Below, piece after piece: positions 1 to 9,665 of a DNA stretch of 27,566 nucleotides; positions within the stretch are counted from its first letter, which is position 1, and each line of letters starts with the position of its first letter. The notes beneath the pieces are model-generated. The model had not been told where the DNA came from. It did no database searches and saw only the letters and a program-made list of their open reading frames with translations. The position numbers and the translations under genes were made by a program. The stretch is from positions 1 to 27,566 of the forward strand of contig JAEWBB010000022.1 of assembly GCA_023391375.1 (NCBI GenBank), given 5' to 3'. Source of the DNA: Pseudomonadota bacterium. GTDB taxonomy: Bacteria > Pseudomonadota > Alphaproteobacteria > Sphingomonadales > Sphingomonadaceae.

Positions 1-756
1 AGCCAGTGCCTTCGCCGCCATCAGGTCGCCCGCCTTGAGGCTGACCTTGTCGACCTTCTTGCCGGCCGGGCCGATCGGCGCCGCGACATTGGGGCCGACG
101 TTGATGGTCAGCGCTTCGGGCTTGGCGGTGGAAATGGTCGGAGTCAGCGCATTGGCCGGCACCTCGAAACGTTCGGACGGCGCCAGCAGGCCCTGCTTGA
201 GCACCGTGTCGCCGTCGCGGATGTCGACCCAGGCCGGCTCGCTGGCGGTGATGACGACCGCAGGTGCGGTCAGCGGCGGCGGGGCGGCCGCCGGTTCGGC
301 AACGTTCTCGAGCGCATTCTCGGCCGTGACGCTGTCCGGCGCGTTGATGTCGCGGTTGAGCAGCCAGTTGAGGCCAAGCGCCAGCACGATGAGGCCGATG
401 ACCACGCCGGCGACAAGGCCGAGGGGAATCGTGCGCTTGGGATCGGTTGGCGCGAAATAATCCTGCGAGACCACCGGAGTCGGGCGGAAGCCGCCCATTT
501 CCTCGCGCAGCCGGTCCGACAGCCCGGCGCGGTCGAGGCCGACTTCGGTGGCGTAGGCGCGCGCGAAACCCAGCGTGTAGGTCGGGGCCGGAAGCTTTTC
601 CCACTCGCTGTTCTCGAGGCTTTCGAGATGGCGGGTCGGGATTCGGGTCGCGGCCGCAATGTCCTCGATGCTCTTGCTCTGTGCCTCGCGCGCGGCGCGC
701 AGGGACTGCCCTACGGTCTGGGCCGCCTCGGGCTCGTAAGCTTCGGTTTCATCCAT
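1..756 (-). CDS. RodZ-like helix-turn-helix membrane protein (3' end cut by window edge)
   Basis: The reading frame opens at an ATG (756) preceded by GGGAGG and stays open to the left edge, giving 252 residues without a stop. Residues about 13-75 are a Cro/RodZ-type helix-turn-helix (VGQSLRAAREAQSKSIEDI, then IPTRHLESLE and the LGFARAYA helix). A short basic linker leads to one transmembrane helix at about 99-121 (LVAGVVIGLIVLALGLNWLL). An Ala/Pro-rich linker follows, then a beta-rich periplasmic C-terminus with the AWVDIRDGD motif typical of the DUF4115 domain. That order (cytoplasmic HTH, one TM, periplasmic DUF4115) is the RodZ architecture. RodZ links the MreB cytoskeleton to the envelope in rod-shaped bacteria. 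Family members are near 290 residues, so some 40 residues are probably missing. It is last in the minus-strand run after ptsP (60-base gap). Another HTH/DUF4115 protein not working with MreB is possible. Confidence 0.82.
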   Translation of the reverse strand, partial: MDETEAYEPEAAQTVGQSLRAAREAQSKSIEDIAAATRIPTRHLESLENSEWEKLPAPTYTLGFARAYATEVGLDRAGLSDRLREEMGGFRPTPVVSQDYFAPTDPKRTIPLGLVAGVVIGLIVLALGLNWLLNRDINAPDSVTAENALENVAEPAAAPPPLTAPAVVITASEPAWVDIRDGDTVLKQGLLAPSERFEVPANALTPTISTAKPEALTINVGPNVAAPIGPAGKKVDKVSLKAGDLMAAKALA

Positions 757-816
757 TGTCGGTGGCGACCTCCCGTTGCCGCGCACCTTCGAGGGGCGGG
801 GCCGCAGTGTCAACAA

Positions 817-3072
817 TCAGGGCAGCGCGACACCATGCTTTTTTGCCCATTCCGTAAGCGCGCGGCGGCAATCGCGCGGCGGCTTGGCCAGCAGCGCGTC
901 CATCTTGGCGGTGACGGCGGCGGCATCGAGGGAACGGATCATCGCCTTGACCGGGCCGACCGCCGCCGGGGTGATCGAGAAATGGCGGATGCCGATGCCG
1001 ATCAGCGCCATTGCCTCGAGCGGGCGGCCGCCCATCTCGCCGCACAGCCGGACGCGCACGCCGGCCTCGTCGGCCTGTTTCACGACCCGGCGCAAGAAGC
1101 GCAGGATGGCGGGGCTGAGCCAATCGTAGCGTTCGGCCAGCCGCGGGTCGGCGCGGTCGGCGGCGAACAGGAACTGGGTGAGGTCGTTGGTGCCGATCGA
1201 CAGGAAGTCGAGCTTGGGCAGGATGAGGTCGAGCGTTTCGGCCAGGCTCGGCACTTCCAGCATCGCGCCATATTCGACCTGCGCGGGCATCGGCTTCCGG
1301 TTCTTGCGGCACCACGCCAATTGCTCTTCGAACAGCGCCTGCGCCTCGTCGAATTCCCAGGTCTCGCTGACCATCGGGAACATGACTTTGAGCACCTTGC
1401 CCTCGGCGGCTTCGATCAGGGCCCGGGCCTGCGCCTTCATCAGCGTCGAGCGGTCGAGGCTGAGACGCAGCGCGCGCCACCCCATCGCCGGGTTCTCCGC
1501 CTCGTCGCGCTCGTCGGAAAGATAGGGCAGCGCCTTGTCCCCGCCGATGTCGAGGGTGCGGAACACCACGGGCTTGTTACCGGCTGCGTCGAGCACCGAG
1601 CGGTAGAGCCGCTGCTGGCTCTCGCGGCCCGGGAGGGAGGCAGAGACGAGGAACTGAAACTCGGTCCGGAACAGGCCGATGCCGTCGGCCCCCGACGCTT
1701 CGAGCATGGCCGCGTCTTCGGCGAGACCGGCGTTGACCATCAGCGTGATGCGCTGCTCGTCGGTCGTGACCGCCGGCAATTCCTTCAAGGCGGCATATTC
1801 CGCCCGGCGCTTCTGGCTCATCGCCATGCGCTGGTCGAAATGCTGGATGATGGTACGCGTCGGGCGGACGACCACGACGCCGACGTCGCCGTCGACTAGG
1901 ATCGGGTCGCCTTCGCTGGCGATGTGGCGGATGTCGTCGCAGCGGCCGACGACGGGTACGCCCATCGCCCGCGCGACGATCGTCATGTGCGCGGTCAGCG
2001 ACCCTTCCTCCAGCACCACGGCCTTGAGCCGCCGCCTGTCATATTCGAGCAGTTCGGCCGGCCCGAGGTTGCGGGCGATCAGCACCGTGTCCTTCTGCAA
2101 CCCGGTCTGCGCCGCGGTGCCCATCCGGCCGCTGACGATCCGCATCAGCCGGTTCGACAGGTCCTCGAGGTCGTGCATCCGCTCTTTCAGCAGCGGGTCG
2201 TCGATGTCCTGCATCCGCGCCCGGGTGCGCTGCTGGACGCGTTCGATCGCCGCCTCGGCGGTCAGGCCGCTGTCGATCGCCTCGTTGATCCGCCGCGACC
2301 AGCCCTCGTCGTAGGCGAACATCTTGTAGGTCTCGAGGATTTCCTGGTGCTCGCCCGCCGTGCCGAATTCGGCGTCGCGCGTCATATGGTCGATCTGTTC
2401 GCGCATCCGGCGGAAGGCGGCGTAGACGCGGGCGCGCTCGGCCTCGGTGTCTTCGGCGACCGTATGTTCGACCACCACGCGCGGCTGGTGGAAGACGGCG
2501 ACACCCTTGGCCATGCCGGCCACCAGCTTGAGGCCCGACATCCGCTGGGCGCCTGTCTCCCGGCGCCCGCGCTGGCCGGCGAGCCGCGAGGATCCGAGCA
2601 GTTCGGACAAGACCATCGCTACCGTCTGCAGCGCCTCGATCTCGACGTCGGCGTAGCGGCGCGGCTCGGCATGCTGGACGGCCAGCACGCCGATCGCCCG
2701 CTCGCGGCGGATGATCGGAACGCCGGCGAAGCTGTGGAATCGCTCTTCGCCCGTTTCCGGACGGTAGGCGAAGTTGGGGTGGGTCGCAGCCTCCGCGAGG
2801 TTGAGGATCCGCCCTTCGTCGGCGATCGTCCCTACCAGGCCCTCGCCCAGCTTCAGCCGGGTGACATGGACCGCTTCCTTGCGCAGGCCGTGGGTGGCGA
2901 ACAGCTCGAGCGCGTTGTCCTTGAGGATGTAGATCGAGCAGACTTCGCTCGCCATCGCCTCGGCGATCAGGTCGACGACATGGTCGAGCTTGGCCTGGAC
3001 CGCACCTTTCCGCGCCATCAGGTCGTGAAGGCCGGTCAGGATATCACGGGCGGCGGCGGCGCTGGCTTCCAT
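817..3072 (-). CDS. ptsP: Phosphoenolpyruvate-protein phosphotransferase, nitrogen PTS (EI-Ntr)
   Basis: This 751-residue protein is enzyme I of the nitrogen-related phosphotransferase system. It takes phosphate from PEP and passes it to NPr and then EIIA-Ntr, a regulatory rather than sugar-transporting chain. Residues about 15-160 form a GAF domain, which separates PtsP from ordinary EI. The EI N-terminal region follows (about 180-300). The phosphohistidine domain carries the motif LTAHMTIVARAMG with active-site His362. The PEP-binding TIM barrel occupies about 430-720, with the substrate arginine in VFRTLDIGGDK (504-514), GTNDLTQ (627-633) and the catalytic cysteine Cys677 in RLCGEMGG. The length and all catalytic residues are as expected. 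The gene sits 58 bases after the M1 peptidase gene and 60 before the RodZ-like gene, so it may be co-transcribed with them. No HPr or EIIA gene is in the window. Confidence 0.95.
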   Translation of the reverse strand: MEASAAAARDILTGLHDLMARKGAVQAKLDHVVDLIAEAMASEVCSIYILKDNALELFATHGLRKEAVHVTRLKLGEGLVGTIADEGRILNLAEAATHPNFAYRPETGEERFHSFAGVPIIRRERAIGVLAVQHAEPRRYADVEIEALQTVAMVLSELLGSSRLAGQRGRRETGAQRMSGLKLVAGMAKGVAVFHQPRVVVEHTVAEDTEAERARVYAAFRRMREQIDHMTRDAEFGTAGEHQEILETYKMFAYDEGWSRRINEAIDSGLTAEAAIERVQQRTRARMQDIDDPLLKERMHDLEDLSNRLMRIVSGRMGTAAQTGLQKDTVLIARNLGPAELLEYDRRRLKAVVLEEGSLTAHMTIVARAMGVPVVGRCDDIRHIASEGDPILVDGDVGVVVVRPTRTIIQHFDQRMAMSQKRRAEYAALKELPAVTTDEQRITLMVNAGLAEDAAMLEASGADGIGLFRTEFQFLVSASLPGRESQQRLYRSVLDAAGNKPVVFRTLDIGGDKALPYLSDERDEAENPAMGWRALRLSLDRSTLMKAQARALIEAAEGKVLKVMFPMVSETWEFDEAQALFEEQLAWCRKNRKPMPAQVEYGAMLEVPSLAETLDLILPKLDFLSIGTNDLTQFLFAADRADPRLAERYDWLSPAILRFLRRVVKQADEAGVRVRLCGEMGGRPLEAMALIGIGIRHFSITPAAVGPVKAMIRSLDAAAVTAKMDALLAKPPRDCRRALTEWAKKHGVALP

Positions 3073-3103
3073 GGCGTTGCGCTAGCAGGAAGCCGAGGCG
3101 ATT

Positions 3104-3119
3104 GTCACGAACGCGTGAC
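3104..3119. repeat. Perfect inverted repeat between peptidase and ptsP genes
   Basis: GTCACG and CGTGAC face each other across a 4-base AACG spacer in the 58-base gap between the M1 peptidase stop and the ptsP start. On the minus transcript it would form a 6-bp hairpin, but no T-run follows, so it does not look like an intrinsic terminator. It could be an operator for ptsP or an mRNA processing or stability hairpin. Confidence 0.4.
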
Positions 3120-3130
3120 GATTTCTCAGG

Positions 3131-5059
3131 TCACCTTGCGCTGGCGGCATTGTTGGACCGGTCCCGGTCGGGAATCTTGTGGTCGGGATCGAGCTCGGCG
3201 CGCACGACCGGGCTTGCCGATAGCACCGGCACGTCGATGGCGGCGGAGCGGATGAAGGTCTCCGCCGGCAGCCGGACGTCGCGCCGTGTCCCGTCGGCGA
3301 AGGTGACGCGCATCGTCGCCGGCATCACCAGCCGGTCGCGGCTTTCGACATGGACCAGCGAACCGGCTTGCTTCGCCTTGGCCGGGATCGGCTTGATGCC
3401 GGTCGCGGCGAGGTCGAGCGACCAATTGTTCGCATACCAGCCGCGCCACCAGTAGCTCAGGTCCTCGCCGGTCTCGCTTTCCATCGCGCGGAAGAAATCC
3501 GACGGGGTCGGGTGCTTGAACGCCCAGGCAGCAATGAAGCGCCGGAAGGCGGGGTCGAACCGCTCCGGCCCGATGATCTGCTCGCGCAGCAGGACGAGGC
3601 CGAGCGCCGATTTGAAGTAGGTCACCGGATGGCGGTATTTTTCGATCACGCTGTCGGCGCGGGTCAGGATCGGCGGCGCGTCGGGATCGGCCAGCACCGA
3701 CAGGATTTCGTCGACCGGGTTGCCGCCCTTCTGGGCATATTCGCTGTCACGCTTCGGACCGTAGACTCCGCCCTGGAATTCGTCGCTCTCGTAGACGTCG
3801 ATGAAGGTGTTGAAGCCTTCGTCCATCCAGGCGTTGCGGCGCTCGTCGAAGCCGACGATCATCGGGAACCAGCTGTGGCCGATCTCGTGCGCGCTGATCC
3901 AGAACAGCTCCTTGCCCTTGTCCTCGATGCCGTCGAACACGATGCCCGGATATTCCATGCCCGATGCCGGCCCGGCGATGTTGATCGCGGCCGGCCACGG
4001 GTAGGGGTAGTATTTGGCCGAGAAGCGCTCGACCGCATGCTTCATATATTCGGTCGAGCGGCCCCACGCCGCCTCGCCCGCGCTTTCGGGCGGGTAGAAG
4101 CTCATCGCCATCGACGACTTGCCGCCGGGCAAGTCGATCCGCGCCGCGTCCCACAGGAAGGCGGGCGAGGCGGCGAAGGCGACATCGCGGCTGTTGTCCA
4201 TGTGGAAGCGCCAGGTCTTCGCCGGGCCGCCGCGCCGGGCGGCGGCTTCGGCCGCGGAGCGGATCATCACCGTCTTGTCGCTCTTCGCCGCGGCGGCCCA
4301 GCGCTGGCGCTCGGCGGGGCTGAGGACCTCGGCCGGGTTGGCGAGGCCGCCCGACCCGGCGACGAGCCAGTCGCCCGGCACCGTCACCGCATAGTCGAAG
4401 CTGCCATAGTCGTTGTAGAATTCCTGCGCGAGGTAGGGCAGCGGGTCCCAGCCGCGCAAATCGTCGTAGACCGCGACGCGCGGATACCATTGCGCAACCG
4501 AGTAGATTTCGCCGGTCGGCGTCGACATCCAGCCGGTGCGCCCACCCCACGGCTCGGCCGGCACGGTGTAGTGATAGGCAACGCGAATGACGGCCTTGCC
4601 ACCATGGGCCAGCGGCACCGGAAGGCGCAGCTGGGCGCGAGTGTCGCTGACCAGCGGCGACGCCGCCTTGCCATCGACGGAGATGCTTTCCAGCACTATC
4701 CCGTCGGTCGTTCCGCCACCCGGCCGGTCGTTCGAAAGATTGCCGCGCGAATCCGGCCTGTAGCGGTTCTGCTCGAGGTCGAGCCAAAGGCTGTCGAGCC
4801 GGTCCGGACTGTTGTTGGTGTAGGCGATCTCCGCCGTCCCGCGGATGACGTGCGTCGCCGGGTCGAGCGTCACCGCCAGCCTGTAGTCGGCGCGGTTCTG
4901 CCAGTAGGCCGGCCCCGGCACACCGCTCGACGTGCGCATCAGGCTCGACGGCACGTCCATCGGGAAGGGCGCGAAGGCCTCGCGCGGATTGTAGGGGGAA
5001 GGCGCAGGCGCAGCGGCGACGAGGGCCACCGCTGCGAGGGTCAGGGTGGCCAGCTTCAT
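3131..5059 (-). CDS. Secreted M1-family zinc metallopeptidase
   Basis: The 642-residue product begins with a typical signal peptide (MKLATLTLAAVALVAAAPA) and should act in the periplasm. It is a gluzincin aminopeptidase-like protein. The zinc-binding motif HEIGHSW gives His391, catalytic Glu392 and His395, with the third ligand Glu414 in MDEGFNTF. The usual GAMEN exopeptidase motif is replaced by SGMEYPG (about 365-371), as in the divergent M1 branch common in sphingomonads and Bacteroidetes, so classical aminopeptidase specificity is uncertain. I chose ATG at 5059, which has GAGGAG about 9 bases upstream; an in-frame GTG one codon earlier (5062) is the alternative. Only 23 bases separate it from the flavoprotein gene upstream, so the two are probably in one operon. 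Confidence 0.9.
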   Translation of the reverse strand: MKLATLTLAAVALVAAAPAPSPYNPREAFAPFPMDVPSSLMRTSSGVPGPAYWQNRADYRLAVTLDPATHVIRGTAEIAYTNNSPDRLDSLWLDLEQNRYRPDSRGNLSNDRPGGGTTDGIVLESISVDGKAASPLVSDTRAQLRLPVPLAHGGKAVIRVAYHYTVPAEPWGGRTGWMSTPTGEIYSVAQWYPRVAVYDDLRGWDPLPYLAQEFYNDYGSFDYAVTVPGDWLVAGSGGLANPAEVLSPAERQRWAAAAKSDKTVMIRSAAEAAARRGGPAKTWRFHMDNSRDVAFAASPAFLWDAARIDLPGGKSSMAMSFYPPESAGEAAWGRSTEYMKHAVERFSAKYYPYPWPAAINIAGPASGMEYPGIVFDGIEDKGKELFWISAHEIGHSWFPMIVGFDERRNAWMDEGFNTFIDVYESDEFQGGVYGPKRDSEYAQKGGNPVDEILSVLADPDAPPILTRADSVIEKYRHPVTYFKSALGLVLLREQIIGPERFDPAFRRFIAAWAFKHPTPSDFFRAMESETGEDLSYWWRGWYANNWSLDLAATGIKPIPAKAKQAGSLVHVESRDRLVMPATMRVTFADGTRRDVRLPAETFIRSAAIDVPVLSASPVVRAELDPDHKIPDRDRSNNAASAR

Positions 5060-5082
5060 CACGCTTTACTCCTCGTTTGCCG

Positions 5083-6141
5083 TCAGTTGCGGCTGCCGAG
5101 GGCGGCTGCCGCTTCCTCGACCAGTTCGTCGACGATCGCCTGCACCGGCTCCTCGCGCTTGACCATGCCGACCGACTGGCCGGCCATGACGCTGCCGCTT
5201 TCGACATCGCCATCGATCACGGCGCGGCGCAGCGCGCCCGCCCAATAATGTTCGATCTGGAGCTGGGCCTCGGCCATTTCGATGCTGCCGTCGTCGAGCG
5301 CCTGCGCGACTTCGCGCTGCTTGGCGGCGAAATTCTCCATCTCGCGGTTCTTCAGCGCGCGGACCGGGATGACGGGCAGGCGCGGGTCGATCTGGACCGA
5401 CGGGATCGCGTCGCGGGCCGAGGCGCGGATAAAGGCCTTCTTGAAATTGGCGTGGGCGATGCTTTCCTCGGCACAGACGAAGCGGGTGCCGAGTTGGACG
5501 CCGACCGCGCCCATTTCGAGGTAGGCGGCAATCGCCTCGCCGCGGCCGATGCCGCCGGCCACGAACACCGGGGCGTGGGTCGCGACCTCGGGCAGGATTT
5601 CCTGGCACAGCACGCTGGTCGACACCGGGCCGATGTGGCCGCCGGCCTCCATCCCCTCGATGACCAGCGCGTCGGCACCCGACCGGAGCAGCTTTTTGGC
5701 CAGTGACAGCGCCGGCGCGAACGCGATCAGCTTGGCGCCGCCCGCTTTGATCCGCTCGATCGCGCCGCCCGGCGGCAGGCCGCCGGCGAGGACGACATGG
5801 CCGACCTGGTGCTTGGCGCAGACGTCGATCAGCTCGTTCAACTGGGGGTGCATGGTGATGAGGTTGACGCCGAACGGCTTCGACGTGCGCTTCTTGGTTT
5901 CGGCGATCTCGGTGTCGAGCAGCTCGGGGCTCATTGCGCCGCAGGCGATGACGCCGAAGCCGCCGGCATTGGAGATGGCGGCGACGAGGTTGCGCTCGGA
6001 CACCCAGCTCATCGCGCCGCCGAGGATCGCCCATTCGGTGCCGAGGAAGTCGCACCCGCGCGCCATCAATTCCTTGAGGCGAACCATGCCGGCATCGCCG
6101 TGGACGCCGCGCGCTTCCTGGATCAGGCCTTCGCCGCTCAT
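5083..6141 (-). CDS. Nitronate monooxygenase / FabK-like FMN oxidoreductase
   Basis: This 352-residue TIM-barrel flavoprotein belongs to the nitronate monooxygenase family. Members oxidise alkyl nitronates with FMN and O2; related proteins are the enoyl-ACP reductase FabK and PfaD. Diagnostic segments are GTEWAILGGAMSWV (34-47), the Gly-rich LVAAISNAGGFGVI (52-65), EGMEAGGHIGPVST (162-175, with His169 in the place of the family's catalytic histidine) and the phosphate-binding FVAGGIGRG (193-201). The length fits the family. The start is ATG 6141 with AAGGAAGAG upstream. It lies 10 bases after lysC and 23 before the M1 peptidase. The sequence alone does not separate nitronate monooxygenase from FabK; the lack of fatty-acid genes nearby slightly favours the former. 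Confidence 0.85.
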   Translation of the reverse strand: MSGEGLIQEARGVHGDAGMVRLKELMARGCDFLGTEWAILGGAMSWVSERNLVAAISNAGGFGVIACGAMSPELLDTEIAETKKRTSKPFGVNLITMHPQLNELIDVCAKHQVGHVVLAGGLPPGGAIERIKAGGAKLIAFAPALSLAKKLLRSGADALVIEGMEAGGHIGPVSTSVLCQEILPEVATHAPVFVAGGIGRGEAIAAYLEMGAVGVQLGTRFVCAEESIAHANFKKAFIRASARDAIPSVQIDPRLPVIPVRALKNREMENFAAKQREVAQALDDGSIEMAEAQLQIEHYWAGALRRAVIDGDVESGSVMAGQSVGMVKREEPVQAIVDELVEEAAAALGSRN

Positions 6142-6151
6142 ATACTCTTCC

Positions 6152-7369
6152 TTATGCGTCGAGGCCGAACGCGCTGTGCAGCACGCGGACGGCCAGTTCC
6201 ATGTCGGCCTCGGCGACCAGCGCCGACACCTTGATCTCGCTCGCGCTCACCGCAAGCAGGTTGATTTTCGAGTTCGCCAGCGTGTCGAACATCGTCGACG
6301 CCAGCTCGGGGTTCGAGCGGATGCCGACCCCTACGATCGAGACCTTCGCCACCGCATCGTCAGCGTAGAGCGCGGCATAGCCGAGGTCGGCCTTCTGGCC
6401 CTCCAGCAGGCTCTTCGCCTGCGCGAGGCTCGCGCGCGGTACGGTAAAGGTGAGGTCGCTCGCGCCCTCGCCGGCGGTCGCGGCGTGGACGATCATGTCG
6501 ACCTGGATCCCGGCCTCGGCCAGCGGGCGCATCACGGCGGCGACGGTGCCGGGCCGATCGGCGATGCCGGTCAGCGTGACCCGCGCCTCGTTGCGGTCCG
6601 CCGCGATGCCGGCGATGGCGTTCCTCTCCATATTGGTCTCCAGCTCGGCGACAATCTCGGTCCCCGGCACATCCTCGAACGCGCTCAACACGCGCAGCGG
6701 CAATTTCTCGCGCATCGCCAGCCCGACCGAGCGGACCTGCAGCACCTTGGCACCGACGCCGGCCAGTTCGAGCATTTCCTCGAAGGTGATTTGCTCGAGC
6801 TTCCTTGCCTTGGGCACGATGCGCGGGTCGGTGGTGTAGACGCCGTCGACGTCGGTGTAGATGTCGCAGCGGTCGGCCTTCACGCCGGCGGCGATCGCCA
6901 CCGCGCTGGTGTCCGACCCGCCGCGGCCGAGGGTCGCGACGCGGCCGTCCTCGCTGACGCCCTGGAAGCCGGGGATGACGCAGACGGTGCCGGAGGCCAG
7001 CGCCTCGTCGAGCAACGCGCCTTCGACCTTGTCGACCCGTGCGTTGCCGTGGATGCCGCTGGCGCGGACCAGCTGCCACCCCATGAAGCTGCGCGCCTTG
7101 AGGCCGAGGTTCTGGAGAGTCATGGCGAGGAGGCCGGCGGTCACCTGCTCGCCGCTGGCGACGACCACGTCATATTCGGAAGGATCGTGGAGCGCAGAAG
7201 CTTCGCGGCAGAACTGGACCAGCCGGTCGGTCTCTCCGGCCATCGCGCTGACCACGACCAGCACTTCGTTGCCGGCCGCCGCCTCGCGCTGCACCCGCGC
7301 GGCCACGGCCCGGATCCGCTCGATCCCGGCCATCGACGTGCCGCCGAATTTCATGACGATGCGTGCCAT
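6152..7369 (-). CDS. lysC: Aspartate kinase
   Basis: The enzyme phosphorylates L-aspartate with ATP, the first committed step toward lysine (and diaminopimelate), threonine and methionine. The 405-residue protein starts KFGGTSMAG (residues 7-15) and continues with VVVSAMAGETD (38-48), the nucleotide segment GRGGSDTSA (148-156) and DVDGVYTTDPR (173-183). The C-terminal third (from about 262) holds two ACT domains (ARVTLTGIADRPG and VSIVGVGIRSNPE), which normally bind lysine or threonine for feedback inhibition. There is no homoserine dehydrogenase fusion. ATG 7369 has AAGGA six bases upstream. It heads the minus-strand run and is divergent from ubiG across 43 bases, so both promoters must overlap there. 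Confidence 0.96.
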   Translation of the reverse strand: MARIVMKFGGTSMAGIERIRAVAARVQREAAAGNEVLVVVSAMAGETDRLVQFCREASALHDPSEYDVVVASGEQVTAGLLAMTLQNLGLKARSFMGWQLVRASGIHGNARVDKVEGALLDEALASGTVCVIPGFQGVSEDGRVATLGRGGSDTSAVAIAAGVKADRCDIYTDVDGVYTTDPRIVPKARKLEQITFEEMLELAGVGAKVLQVRSVGLAMREKLPLRVLSAFEDVPGTEIVAELETNMERNAIAGIAADRNEARVTLTGIADRPGTVAAVMRPLAEAGIQVDMIVHAATAGEGASDLTFTVPRASLAQAKSLLEGQKADLGYAALYADDAVAKVSIVGVGIRSNPELASTMFDTLANSKINLLAVSASEIKVSALVAEADMELAVRVLHSAFGLDA

Positions 7370-7412
7370 CTGGGTCCTTGGGTGTTCAGCGCCGCCCTGT
7401 TAGGAAGGGGTC

Positions 7413-8135
7413 ATGGCGAACACAAGCATCGTTGAAGGCGAAGCCGCCCACTTCGGCGCCATGGCGGGCGACTGGTGGGACCCCAAGGGGGCCTCGGCGA
7501 TGCTCCACAAGCTCAACCCGGTGCGCCTCGGCTATGTCCGCGACATGGTCGACCAGCACTGGCAGGCGGACGAATGCGGCTTCACCCCGCTGGCCGGCAA
7601 AAGCGCGCTCGACGTCGGTTGCGGCGCGGGCCTGCTGGCCGAACCGCTGGCGCGGCTGGGGGCCAGGGTGACCGCGATCGATGCCGCGCCCGAGCTGATC
7701 GGGGTGGCCGCGGCGCATGCGCTCGGCGCCGGGCTCGACATCACCTACAAGGCGAAACCGGTCGAGGAACTGGACGAAACGTTCGACCTCGTCACCGCGA
7801 TGGAGGTGATCGAGCATGTCGCCGATCCGGCGCAATTCGTCGTCGACCTCGCCAGGCGCCTCGCGCCCGGCGGGCTGCTGATCCTGTCGACCCCGGGCAA
7901 GACGGCGCTGTCGAAGTTGCTGACGATTACGCTGGCGGAAGGCGTGGGGGCTATCCCCAAGGGCACGCACGACTTTGACAAGTTCATCGATCCGGAGGGC
8001 ATGAAGGCGCTGATCGCCGGCGCCGGCCTGTCCGTGATCGACGTCGAAGGCATCGCCTTCTCGCCGTCCAATGGCCTGCACCTGAGCGAGGACGTGCGCC
8101 TCAACTACCTGGTCGCGGCGACGTGGCCGGCCTGA
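7413..8135 (+). CDS. ubiG: Ubiquinone biosynthesis O-methyltransferase
   Basis: UbiG carries out both SAM-dependent O-methylations of ubiquinone synthesis, at the inner membrane face. The 240-residue sequence has the family N-terminus (EAAHFGAMAGDWWDPKG, then LNPVRLGYVRD), SAM motif I LDVGCGAGLLAEPLA (66-80), the acidic end of strand 2 VTAID (86-90), and the post-motifs TAMEVIEHV and LARRLAPGGLLILST. The length is standard. ATG 7413 follows GGAAGGGGTC. The gene is divergent from lysC. Its last codons overlap the start of the next small secreted protein by 13 bases, suggesting coupled translation. Confidence 0.95.
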   Translation: MANTSIVEGEAAHFGAMAGDWWDPKGASAMLHKLNPVRLGYVRDMVDQHWQADECGFTPLAGKSALDVGCGAGLLAEPLARLGARVTAIDAAPELIGVAAAHALGAGLDITYKAKPVEELDETFDLVTAMEVIEHVADPAQFVVDLARRLAPGGLLILSTPGKTALSKLLTITLAEGVGAIPKGTHDFDKFIDPEGMKALIAGAGLSVIDVEGIAFSPSNGLHLSEDVRLNYLVAATWPA

Positions 8136-8487
8136 CCGGCCTGGCCTTTACCCTCGCCGCCGCCGCGGTGGACCTGCTGCCGCTCGCCCACGGGATTTAC
8201 GTCCGCGACGCCGTGCCTTGCGGGCGCGCGGCGAGTGTCGACACGCTGACTTACGCGGGCGGCGAGGGCGCGATGGAAAGCCTGGGCCGGCAGTGCCGCG
8301 TGCTTCGCTACGATCGGGTCGGACCGACGTTCCGTCTCGCCGTCCGCTGCCGTGACGCCCGGTCGCCCTACGCGGTGAACGCCGTCCAGTACCTGCGCAT
8401 GGAAAACCGGACCGCGTTCAGCCTGATCGGGACGGGCAGGCCGCCGGTCCGCTATCGCTTCTGCGGACCGGGAAATCCGCCGCGCCG

Positions 8488-8491
<4 letters not shown>
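8123..8491 (+). CDS. Small secreted four-cysteine protein, unknown function
   Basis: I do not recognise this 122-residue protein. The proposed GTG start lies inside the end of ubiG and opens a hydrophobic N-terminus (GLAFTLAAAAVDLLPLAHG) that reads as a signal peptide. The mature part has exactly four cysteines (33, 58, 76 and 114), which fits two disulfides in the periplasm. It is Arg-rich with a pI that looks basic and has no catalytic motif I can name. Its TAG stop shares the bases CTAG with the stop of mreB on the opposite strand, so the two genes meet tail to tail with no room for a terminator. Codon use matches the neighbours. GTG at 8168 is an alternative start but would cut the signal peptide. 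Confidence 0.65.
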
Positions 8492-9525
<1,034 letters not shown>

Positions 9526-9635
9526 TGCCTCCCCCCGGAGAAAAACCTTGTTCCCAAGAGGGTTAGAGGAGGGGCCGGAGACCGTCGAGGTCGGCTCGGC
9601 GCTGGCGCTTATCGCTTCGTCGACAACGCCCGGTA

Positions 9636-9658
9636 ATGGTTAATTCCGGCGTTTAACC
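9636..9658. promoter_or_regulatory. Inverted repeat with CtrA-like half sites upstream of mreB
   Basis: GGTTAA (9638-9643) and TTAACC (9653-9658) form a perfect dyad around a 9-base centre, about 110 bases upstream of the mreB ATG. Read on the minus strand it gives TTAACCAT (9643 down to 9636), which resembles the alphaproteobacterial cell-cycle motif linked to CtrA. The spacing between TTAA halves is 9, not the canonical 7. The dyad also lies 8 bases past the GST stop, but no T-run follows it on the minus strand. Confidence 0.3.
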
Positions 9659-9665
9659 CGGGCCT

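Noticed and set aside
9541..9562. Terminator just upstream of mreB on the minus strand
   Set aside because: CTTG-GGAA-CAAG followed by TTTTT has only a 4-bp stem, too weak to call.
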